Below, one piece after another: positions 27,201 through 33,800 of a stretch of DNA of 38,650 bases. Source of the stretch: Silene noctiflora (Eukaryota > Streptophyta > Magnoliopsida > Caryophyllales > Caryophyllaceae); contig VHZZ01000828.1 in NCBI GenBank assembly GCA_009801015.1, positions 128,491-167,140 on the forward strand, read 5' to 3'. Below the pieces are notes generated by a model. That model did not search any database, was not told the origin of the DNA, and saw nothing but the letters and a program-made list of their open reading frames with translations. Both the position numbers and the translations under genes were made by a program. Within the stretch, counting starts at the first letter, position 1. Each line of letters opens with the position of its first letter.

Positions 27201-28808
27201 CCCAAAGAAATTCCTCCTGAACTCGAATAAAAAAAAATATCGCCAATTATTATTCAGAAACTCAATTGAACAGATCATCGCCATATCAGAATGAGAAATG
27301 CAAGACTTAACCTCACAGCGCTCCTGAAATAATCTAACTGGGACCAACGAAGACTCCACGGCCCATCTTGCCTACGCAGAAAACAAGATATCATGTAACA
27401 AGACAGGATAAAAAATATGAACACATCAACATACACCTGCATCTCCCGCTTAATATAGCATAGTTAGAAGGCCAAGAAAGACAAGTCTATATTAGACAGC
27501 GAAAGAGAGATGGCATAGCTCTTTTAGTAGATAAGAGACCAATTCCCACTACCAGAGAACAAGACCGTGCCAAAGTACATTTTTTTTATAAGCCTAATGC
27601 CACCCTTCAGATAACTTAAAAGAAAACTAACTCCCCCACCCCAATTCTATAGAAACAGCTTCAAGCAATTCTAAGTTCTCATGACACCACACATAAGATG
27701 ATTCTTTACTGTCTCCCAAGTCTCACCATCATCCCCTTCTCTTAAAAGATCAAAGACTTAACTTTCAAACCTTTATTTACTTCCAACACTTACTCCTCAA
27801 TTCATCCATATTCTCCATTGTTTTTTTAGTGAGTTGACACTAATAAAACAACAAAACAGGAAGAATCTCACCCCATTGCCTAAAACAAACAGTCTATAGC
27901 ACGACAATGTGGTTGACATCATCAAAAGCTCAAAAGCGGGGACAAATAAATCCATATGCTGAATTAATACGAGTCTGAGTAGCACAACATACCAGCTTAA
28001 TCAAACGAGCGCGATTATCACTCGACATGGTCAACTGCAACATATTAGTAAACAAGTTGCTGTCAGGTTAGAAAAAATTCCCCTTGCAGAACACAACAAA
28101 TTATCGACAAATTCTTCAGTACGACTAAAACCAACATTTATTCACAAATGCAATTCTCAAAACACTCTAGCCAAAACACAAACTGAATCTCAGATAAACT
28201 ACTTACGAAGCAGGCTTGATAAGTTTTAAGCATTGCCATACAGTGAAAATGATTCAAAAATCAACAATACTAAAATCAGCTCAAAACCGAGCACTACGAG
28301 TAAAACCGAAAGCAGCCATTTAAGTAGGACACTTTAAATTCATCAAAACATGCTAAAAAGAATAATTACAGCGAAAGTACAATAATTGGGTAAAATCAAA
28401 CAAATTAAGAAACTCACATCAAGAGCCATTTGGGTAATAATATCAGCAAAAAAAGAAGCTAAGTCATCATCGGAAGTAACATCCGAAAACTCAACCGCAT
28501 CCAACGCCGCTTTACACTGCTGCAACGGCAAGCTTCCATTAACCTAACCCAACAAAATCAAACAAAACCAACCCAAATTCAATCAAAAAAATAACTCGAA
28601 CCCAATTCAATTAACACTTCAAATTGAAATACCCAGGAAATGAATCAAATAAATTGAACCAAAATATTACCAAGGATGAAGAAAGTTCATAGAGGAAACG
28701 AAGGAGAGGAACTGGAGAGGGTAATTTGAAAGGAGAATCGTTATTATTTTTCAATTGACGAATGAAATCGTCAGTTACGTAAATACAGTTGATTGAAGGA
28801 AGAGACAT
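3229..28808 (-). CDS. THO2: THO complex subunit 2 (THO2/THOC2), 32 exons, 1854 aa
   Basis: Scaffold of the nuclear THO core of TREX, which coats nascent mRNA, limits R-loops and feeds transcripts to the export machinery; in plants THO also supports small-RNA production. Exons, 5' to 3': 28671-28808, 28418-28543, 27993-28034, 27312-27371, 27154-27216, 26426-26506, 25126-25191, 24995-25042, 24821-24889, 24597-24730, 24276-24351, 23313-23506, 21187-21267, 18726-18921, 18410-18646, 18246-18326, 18046-18165, 17906-17965, 16924-17051, 13817-13913, 12877-13005, 12121-12224, 11432-11612, 11179-11339, 10264-10870, 10073-10177, 8596-8751, 8433-8513, 6827-7228, 4740-5891, 3683-4002, 3229-3298. Phases agree and all introns are GT-AG. 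The start reads [14 protein letters not shown], the end AKRRHRK. Helical N-terminal and middle regions span about 1-850, the conserved Tho2 region about 860-1185 ([53 protein letters not shown]), and a charged, disordered tail follows. Length is close to that recalled for Arabidopsis THO2 (about 1,820 aa). Exon borders come from reading only. Confidence 0.93.
3299..3682 (-). other. THO2 intron 31
   Basis: The donor follows a split proline codon (CC|GTATCC) and the acceptor is TCCAG|AATAT. AT-rich, nothing else recognised. Confidence 0.8.
4003..4739 (-). other. THO2 intron 30
   Basis: Donor AAG|GTATGT, acceptor ATAAG|GTGGAT, phase 0. No repeat or RNA gene recognised. Confidence 0.8.
4740..5891 (-). 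other. THO2: THO2 exon 30: long exon for the charged, disordered tail
   Basis: A single 1,152-bp exon codes for about residues 1342-1725. It opens with [15 protein letters not shown] and turns into low-complexity R/D/E/S/K sequence with many RERS, DRSK and RSE repeats. There is a short proline run (LPPPPPLPP) near residue 1644 and basic clusters such as [10 protein letters not shown]. Exon 31 continues with [14 protein letters not shown] and [20 protein letters not shown]. Tails of this sort in THOC2 bind nucleic acid in other species; for this protein that is inference. Confidence 0.85.
5892..6826 (-). other. THO2 intron 29
   Basis: Donor GAG|GTAATC, acceptor GGTACAG|CTAAGA. It holds the 44-bp tandem duplication at 6100-6187. 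Nothing else recognised. Confidence 0.8.
6100..6187. repeat. Perfect tandem duplication, 44 bp x 2
   Basis: Positions 6100-6143 are repeated exactly at 6144-6187; both start GATTCATGCCAGGAAATG. It is intronic. Perfect identity suggests a young event. Confidence 0.9.
7229..8432 (-). other. THO2 intron 28
   Basis: Donor AGAAAG|GTAAAT, acceptor CTGGCCAG|CCTTCC. About 1.2 kb, AT-rich. Open frames on this strand (for example 7563-7886) look like chance. No repeat boundaries found. Confidence 0.75.
8752..10072 (-). other. THO2 intron 26, hosting the hAT-type element
   Basis: Donor AAAG|GTGAGG, acceptor TTTTTTTAG|GTGCAC. About 40% of the intron is the hAT-type element at 9088-9633. The rest shows nothing recognisable. 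Confidence 0.8.
9088..9633 (+). mobile_element. hAT-type miniature element, copy 1 (546 bp)
   Basis: It begins CTAGGTAGTACC and ends GTGCTACCTAG, so the ends form an inverted repeat. The flanks at 9080-9087 and 9634-9641 are both ATGGTTAA, a perfect 8-bp target duplication as made by hAT transposases. Inside, both arms carry GGACACG words (ACGGACACGGACACGTG near 9103 and GTATCCGACACGGTGTC near 9571). A middle part shared with the copy at 31906-32286 includes the region around 9250-9345. This copy holds roughly 165 bp that the other lacks. No transposase is coded. It lies in THO2 intron 26. Confidence 0.85.
10264..10870 (-). other. THO2: THO2 exon 25: core of the Tho2 domain with a coiled coil
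   Basis: This 607-bp exon codes for about residues 891-1093. It starts with [13 protein letters not shown] and includes a strongly helical, charged stretch at about residues 955-1001 ([18 protein letters not shown] and following) that should form a coiled coil. A cysteine-containing segment, [20 protein letters not shown], and the [18 protein letters not shown] block follow. These are among the most conserved parts of THOC2 proteins and the main basis for naming the gene. Confidence 0.88.
12225..12876 (-). other. THO2 intron 21
   Basis: Donor AACAAG|GTAGTT, acceptor ATATGCAG|GGATTA. AT-rich, no repeat boundary recognised. Confidence 0.7.
13576..13680 (+). repeat. Small inverted-repeat element, possible MITE
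   Basis: GATAACTTTCTCC at 13576 is mirrored by GGAGAATAAGTTATC ending at 13680, and the arms stay roughly complementary almost to the middle (about 105 bp in all). No target duplication is evident, so it could also be a chance palindrome. Confidence 0.35.
13914..16923 (-). other. THO2 intron 19, the longest (3.0 kb)
   Basis: Donor CATTT|GTATGT, acceptor TTTTTAG|GTGCAAG; the interrupted codon is a leucine. No exon is missing here, since FWGHL joins directly to [16 protein letters not shown] as in other THO2 proteins. It contains a SINE-like fragment (14674-14803) and a short hexamer run of TGTAAC near 16420-16440. The rest is unrecognised. Confidence 0.75.
14674..14803 (+). mobile_element. 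SINE-like fragment, 3' part (Au/TS-like)
   Basis: The stretch from about 14714 reads GGGGAAAGGCTGTATAGTTT, then GACCCTCTCTTTACC, AGCGAGAGCCTCTTCAGAGG and an AATGATAATGA tail. This resembles the 3' body of Au/TS-type plant SINEs (an AAGGCTGCGTA..GACCC..GGGAGCCTC order recalled from that family). GGGAAAGGCTGTGATCATCC at about 14675 is a partial second copy. No tRNA-like A and B boxes were found, so it looks truncated. Confidence 0.5.
17052..17905 (-). other. THO2 intron 18
   Basis: Donor ACACAG|GTGTGT, acceptor TTTTGCAG|ATGGAG. It holds the SINE/LINE-tail-like repeat at 17440-17600 and an AT-rich low-complexity patch around 17590-17650. Confidence 0.75.
17440..17600 (+). repeat. Dispersed retroposon-like repeat, copy a
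   Basis: Begins TATAGATAAAATTATGCATG and contains ATGATATCTTTTGTACATGA, then GTCACTCTCTGTGTCCC and an A-rich tail. It shares these words in the same order with repeats near 21800, 22250, 26900 and (reverse) 25910. Family unassigned; the A-rich 3' end suggests a SINE or LINE tail. Confidence 0.5.
18922..21186 (-). other. THO2 intron 13, hosting a Mutator-like element
   Basis: Donor TTCAG|GTAAGT, acceptor TTGCTTCAG|GCTTAT. About 60% of it is the inverted-repeat element at 19165-20544. Confidence 0.8.
19165..20544 (+). mobile_element. Mutator-like non-autonomous element (1,380 bp) with long inverted ends
   Basis: The left end (19165 to about 19278, starting GGGTTATTTCATAAGAAT) is the reverse complement of the right end (about 20430 to 20544, ending GAAATAACCC) over about 114 bp with few mismatches. 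The flanks 19156-19164 and 20545-20553 are both TAAATAAAA, a perfect 9-bp target duplication as expected for Mutator-like elements. No transposase is coded. The interior has a direct duplication: GGTATCTAAGG.TTGTAAATG around 19381 and 19999, and a GGCTTGA.TTTGGAAGAATTTG block around 19925 and 20058. Two unknown bases lie at 19834-19835. Mild arm divergence suggests moderate age. Confidence 0.85.
21775..21925 (+). repeat. Dispersed retroposon-like repeat, copy b
   Basis: Contains GTATATGGGTGTGACC, ATGATATCTTTCTGTACATG and GGTGTCACCTCTTGGTGCCC, ending TTAATTATCAAGAAAAAA. Same word order as the copies near 17440 and 26895. Confidence 0.5.
22235..22340 (+). repeat. Dispersed retroposon-like repeat, copy c
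   Basis: Contains TACTCATGATAGTTTTACGC, CTGTATATGTACGTCGCC and TCTTGGAGGTC, with a tail CTTGTCAGAAAACAA. More diverged than copy b. Confidence 0.4.
22517..22764 (+). mobile_element. Stowaway MITE (248 bp)
   Basis: Starts CTCCCTCCGTCTCACCCATT and ends with its near-perfect reverse complement (AATGGGTGAGACGGAGGAAG). The inverted arms run about 36 bp. It is flanked by TA on both sides (22515-22516 and 22765-22766), the Tc1/mariner target duplication. No coding capacity. Confidence 0.9.
22811..22980 (+). repeat. Palindromic MITE-like segment
   Basis: The left arm (CGAAAATTATCTTAT, GGTCTTATCCCATG) matches the reverse complement of the right arm (CATGAGACGGTCACACAAGA, GAATTTGTG), with GTGACC-type words on both inner sides. 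Ends are approximate and no target duplication was fixed. Confidence 0.45.
25192..26425 (-). other. THO2 intron 6
   Basis: Donor AAGCTG|GTAAAT, acceptor GTTTGCAG|GTGACC. It holds a reversed copy of the dispersed retroposon-like repeat. Otherwise unrecognised. Confidence 0.75.
25905..26085 (-). repeat. Dispersed retroposon-like repeat, copy e (reverse)
   Basis: Read on the minus strand it starts TATAGATAAAATCACTCGGG and contains TTTTGTATATGGGCGTCAC, then ATGATGTCTTTCTATACACG and GGTGTCACTTC. This is the longest copy and the only one in reverse orientation. Confidence 0.5.
26507..27153 (-). other. THO2 intron 5
   Basis: Donor AAAGAG|GTATGC, acceptor TTTCAG|GTCAGA. It holds a forward copy of the dispersed retroposon-like repeat at 26895-27003. 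Confidence 0.75.
26895..27003 (+). repeat. Dispersed retroposon-like repeat, copy d
   Basis: Contains TTTTGTAAATGGGCATCACT, CTTGGTGTC, GTCGTCACC and an end CTTATCAAAAAGAA typical of the family's A-rich tail. Confidence 0.45.
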
Positions 28809-28809
28809 T

Positions 28810-28840
28810 GATTTGATTTGATTTGATTTGATTTGATTGA
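28810..28840. repeat. GATTT pentanucleotide microsatellite
   Basis: About six units of GATTT lie two bases upstream of the THO2 start codon, so they fall in its 5' leader. On the transcript strand the unit is AAATC. The last unit is interrupted. Confidence 0.85.
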
Positions 28841-28842
28841 TT

Positions 28843-28850
28843 TTAGGGTT
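28843..28850 (-). promoter_or_regulatory. Telo-box upstream of THO2
   Basis: AACCCTAA on the minus strand, about 35 bp before the THO2 ATG. Telo-boxes are common near the starts of plant translation and RNA-processing genes. Motif seen; function inferred. Confidence 0.5.
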
Positions 28851-29691
28851 AAAGGAATGAAGTAATTTGCGAATTAGGGATGGTTTTTTGGGGGTTTATT
28901 GAAGAAGCATGAACATTGTTTTGGGGAACCCTCGTTGAAGGGTGCGTGTGTTTGATTGACGAGGCCAAAAGAGGTTTTGTTGATTGGAAAATTAATAAGG
29001 AAAAAAAGGATCGAAAATAAGATCAAGTTTATTCCGACTGAAATTGGCCGAACTGTATTGAATACTCAGTATGATAGAATAGAATGAAGACAAATTAGAT
29101 GGAGTTGAGCTAGGTTGAACTAAAAGTAATATCTTGATCCGAGAGAGGAGGGGAAAGAGATTTTAGATGTCTATGTGTCACTTGTATGGATGGATTTCGG
29201 TTTTTGTCTACGTGAAAAACTAGTACGTACTTAGATCATGGATAATAAAGTTTCAAAAGTTTACCGGTGTACAGATTACCGATCATTTTAAATCGGAAAT
29301 TCATTTGTTTGTTAGAAAACTCGATAAGAAATTGTTAGGGAGGCAATGGCCGACTCATTCACATTTACTCATTTGATTTGAAACTAGATACAAAGTGTTA
29401 TGTAAGAATGGAATTGTAAAACTTGTCAAAACATCCAAACATAAAATGGAGAAAAACGTTTTTTTTTATAAGTTGAGCTGGAATGCTTACTTATTAGAAG
29501 TTAGATGGTTTCGGCTGGAACAAAATCATGCTACTAAAACGGTTCGGCAAGCTTACTGCTAACCCAACCCGATTAAAAAGGAGGATCCCTCGATGGGTAA
29601 AAGGGACGGATGCTTGAACGCTTCCATGCAGGAGGTTTAGGAGTGTCATATTTAGCAACCTATACGGTTTGGATTCTACAGGTGTTGCAGT
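28851..29691. other. THO2 upstream spacer
   Basis: Presumed promoter of THO2. No TATA box could be assigned and no gene is seen. A short frame at 29494-29739 on the minus strand has no recognisable product. Confidence 0.5.
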
Positions 29692-30206
29692 TAGGGACGT
29701 CATTTTCATCAGCACCTGATCAAAACCCGATCCACCCAATCCTAAAAGATAGATGAAAATCCGACTTAAATGGATGATGGATGGATGACGGATGGAACGA
29801 ATGGGTTGGATGAAGAAATTTCACCCGCCATCCATCCATCACCCAATTTTATTACTTTTTATTTAAATTCTTTTTACATATAATTCTTTATTAAGCTATA
29901 AAATATTCAAAATTTTAAATTTTATTACTCTTTAAATATATGTTATTCCCACTAGAAAGTTAAACTAAAATAATTATCTAACTTTATTTTTACAAAGAAC
30001 AAAAAAATCATTTTTTTTTAACTTGAAATATATAAATGCACAACACCCATTTATCACTCGATCCACCCGTTTCATCCATGGATGATGAATGGATGACGGA
30101 TGATATGTTTCAAGGATGATGGATGGGTTCAATGAGATTTTAAAGGAACGGATGGATGACGGATGAAGCTTCACCCAACCAGAACCCGATCTATTGACTA
30201 TCCCTA
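29692..30206 (+). mobile_element. hAT-type miniature element (515 bp)
   Basis: Ends read TAGGGACGTCA at the left and TGACTATCCCTA at the right. Flanks are GTTGCAGT (29684-29691) and GCTGCAGT (30207-30214), an 8-bp duplication with one difference. Both arms are rich in GGATGGATGA / TCATCCATCC words, which makes a long imperfect palindrome around an AT-rich centre. No transposase. It lies between the two genes. Confidence 0.75.
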
Positions 30207-30214
30207 GCTGCAGT

Positions 30215-30886
30215 TAGAGTCTTTGGGTGGGAATGATTGCTTATTTGTATCAAGATCATGGTCGAGGGCAGAATAGAGATTTCAGTAAATTTATGTACTC
30301 ACCGCATGAGCCATACATCCTCGGCTAGGGTCTTGAGTATGAAAATTTCATACCTCATCGGTTTAAGCCTGTAAAAATGTTCTTAAATATTGCGAATAAG
30401 TTTAACGCAAAATTCTCGCAATCTTTTTTCGGGAACCTCCTGAAGTTCTGGGTGATTTCAATACCTTTTTTGGTGAAAAATCTTTCTTGGTCACGCACCT
30501 ACACACCCCCTCCTGGTCATGACTCTTCAAATGTTTACTAGCTCCGGATTCCGTAATGCTGCATTCGGAAACAATATATAAATGCTATGCTCCAAGGCAA
30601 CTTTCATTTGCCCATCACAAAGTAAGAAAGTTCAGGCATTCACATACGAATAAACAAGCCTTAACCACCCGAGAATTCTGTACATACGCCTTTTCTTTCT
30701 ATTTACTGATCTGATGTCAAATATCTTACAAGATCCTTTAAAGTTTGAAACCACCGTAGAGCAGCTCAACAGGAATACACTTACAACCACCACTCCACGA
30801 TACGCCAGGAATAAAACAAATGACTAAAAACGGGGAGCTGAGAGTCGAAGTTGATCTTGACAAATACTGTCACTCCTATTTTGCAC
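30215..30886. other. 3' flank of the NET-domain gene
   Basis: Spacer between the hAT-type element and the stop codon. It must include the 3' untranslated region of the minus-strand gene. No other feature recognised. Confidence 0.5.
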
Positions 30887-33800
30887 TCACTTTTCGGAAA
30901 GAGAGTTAGCACTAGCAGCCAGCTTCCTGGCATTCTCAACAGCTCTAGTGTAAAAATAAAGTCTCCAAAGAGTCGCATTATTCTGCAAATGAACCCATTG
31001 TAGCATTAATCAATGAAATCGAAGGATTTATCTATGAAAAGTATAGCAGCAGGCGTACCTGTACTTCTAGATCAACAACCAGCTCATCCAATGATAAAGT
31101 ATCACATGATTTTCCGTGGTGGATGATCTCCACAATTCGATTCAAACTACTCGATGGGAGCTGCTGAATTAAATTCTGAAGTTGCTGCTTCTCTTGGTGA
31201 GTCATCTGCCTTTGCAAATTGAAAACACAAAACTAATTTAATTTGTGATTTCCAACTTCAACGAGGACAAAAACGAGAACAATTTCCATTAACAACAGTG
31301 AGCTAAATCGTGGGCAGAAATTGTGACTATCCAACAAAAGCGAAAATTCAAGTAGAATATACAGATCTCATCTGAACTTTAATGAGAAAGACTTAAGCTG
31401 GGTTTGAAACCAATGGGTGTTATTCATAAGTAAAACCTATGTTACTAAAATACCATTTCACTAGAGGTCATATGTAAGATTTATGTTACTCCAACCCTTC
31501 ACTTCAATTACAGCCGTATCACGTATCCGATACGTATCATGTCAGATAAGATACGACACGACACTTCGACACCATTTTAGACCTAAAATTGAAAACTTCG
31601 AACAAAATAGTCATTACAGATACTCCGACACCGTGTCGTATCTGATACTTGCAAACAAGTCGAAAGATTTAGAGATAAAATTATCATTATTAGCCCTTGA
31701 CTTAAAAGAATTTACATGTAGATATACCACAATACCATTGTTACTTAAATAGGTATAGTATAAGTTCATATTTTTATTTTACTAGATAAAGAACAGAGCC
31801 AACTATTATGGGATGGACCGATTATATCAAGGACCGAAGGAGTAATAAATATCAGACCCATAGGGCTTTGGATAGCCCATACACAATATTTGAGATATAT
31901 ATAAGCTAGGTAGCACGGACACTCCTCCTAATCAGTCGTCCCGTGTCCGACACCGTGTCGGACACGGCACTCATCGGACACACGCCAAACACGCCTAAAT
32001 ATGTCGGATACCAATAAATGAGGAATGAGATGTCGAAAGACTGAAAAAGATTGATTAGAAGACGGGTTTGAGTGGGAAACGAGAATAAGTTATAGTCAAA
32101 GTCAAATTTTAGCTTCAATTATTTAAATTTAATATCAAAAAACATTTACAAAAATAAAATGATACGTTAATTTTTACTATAAATATATATTTTATTAAAT
32201 TTAAATAACGTGTCCCGTGTCCTAAATTTTATGGGTGCCGTGTCACGTGTCTGTGTCGTGTCCGTGTCTGTTTTGGTGCTACCTAGTATATAAGTACACA
32301 ATATCAGACCCAAGGGCTTGGGTGTATGCACCTTTTTAATTTCAATCTTTTTAGGTAGAGTGGTATTACTAACTAAAATAGCATCTTTCATAAGTTTTGC
32401 ACTTGCATATACACTGTACAGTGCACATGCATTCAGGATATACACTAATAAGCATGGTGTGGCTCCATCCATATGCATGTCTCCCCAGAAATGATAGTCT
32501 AAGGAAAAATTTACAGAGCGTTGGGGTTTTCCTCATCAGTTGGCTACGCTCAGGTAAGTTGAAAGGCAATACGAGATTCATATTCACCAAAGCTCCCATC
32601 ATGATGACAAATCATGAAAAGACATCACTAGTTAAATGACATCTCCAGCTAAATTATGTCTTCCATCGAAACCTGCATTAATTTCGGACTTAGTTTTGTA
32701 CCTGCACTTTGAAGTAACAGCAACTAGTATTTCTTCAAGCTGGAGCTCCATGTAATTTAGCTGTAGGAGGCAAAAGGCAACCTTTAGCTCCAAAATAACA
32801 TATTGCAACAACCATAACACAGTTACACAACTTAGTTTCGCAGACAACCCCCAGTCCAGAAGAAACATTCACAACCTATACTCAAACACTCGTGCTTAAA
32901 ATCACAACGCAATCGAATGCTAATAAACTGACCGTTTCATAGTGCTCATTAGATTGTTTGATCATTATCTCCTCAACCACGCTATTTTTGCTCCTCAACA
33001 AAAGCTTTAGATCCTCATCGTCCTGCAAAAAAAGCATTGAATAATTTAATATTCTACTAAACAAACATGAAGAATGCAACATCAAAAAGCAAATAAATGT
33101 CCTACAACAAAAGATAGTGACAATCATTAAATGATCAATGAAATGAACACATGTAACATAAGTATTTATGCAAAGCAAAGTGATTGAACTTTCATATAGA
33201 GATCAAAATTCAAAATGGATAAGATTAACAATCTCGGACAAAAAAAGAAACTTGACAATTGACATTGTTTCCAGGGAAGAGAGAAAAAAAGGACAAGATC
33301 GTTCAAAGAAAGCAAACAGCCTGTTTGGTCTAATTTTTCTTTAGAAAGCCCACTAGGATAGCATTAAGTTCTCATTAATGGGAGGAGAGGCAGTAGAAAA
33401 AACGTGCGGAAATCATACAAATGTCTCCAAATCGGAAAGGTTCTTGGTTCAGAAAAAGGGATACCTTCATTTCTCTTCCTTTCCTTCAGCAACCTTGTAG
33501 CTAAGGAAACTAATCTGTCTCTCTCCCTTTCTCACCAAAACCCATATCTAAACAAATGATCTTCCAAATTTGATTTCATAAAACTTCTAGAAACCATCAA
33601 ATGTTTGCCAAGCTTACTTTGCAACAAGAGGCAGAGTGGTGTGAATATGAAAAACCACCAGAAATTTAATGGACTATTAGACATATTGATCAAATTAAAG
33701 AAAAACGGACAAAAACACTAAATTGGCATGACTTCCCTATTCTCAAGTCTCAATCAGTCAAATGTTTACGGTAGTTGGTGACTTGGTGTGGCAATAAATA

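Larger units (their letters stand above)
31210..32701 (-). other. NET-gene intron 4
   Basis: Donor TGCAG|GTACAA, acceptor TGCAAAG|GCAGAT; the split codon is an arginine. It hosts the hAT-type element at 31906-32286 and a related GACACG-type fragment near 31506-31656. Confidence 0.75.
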
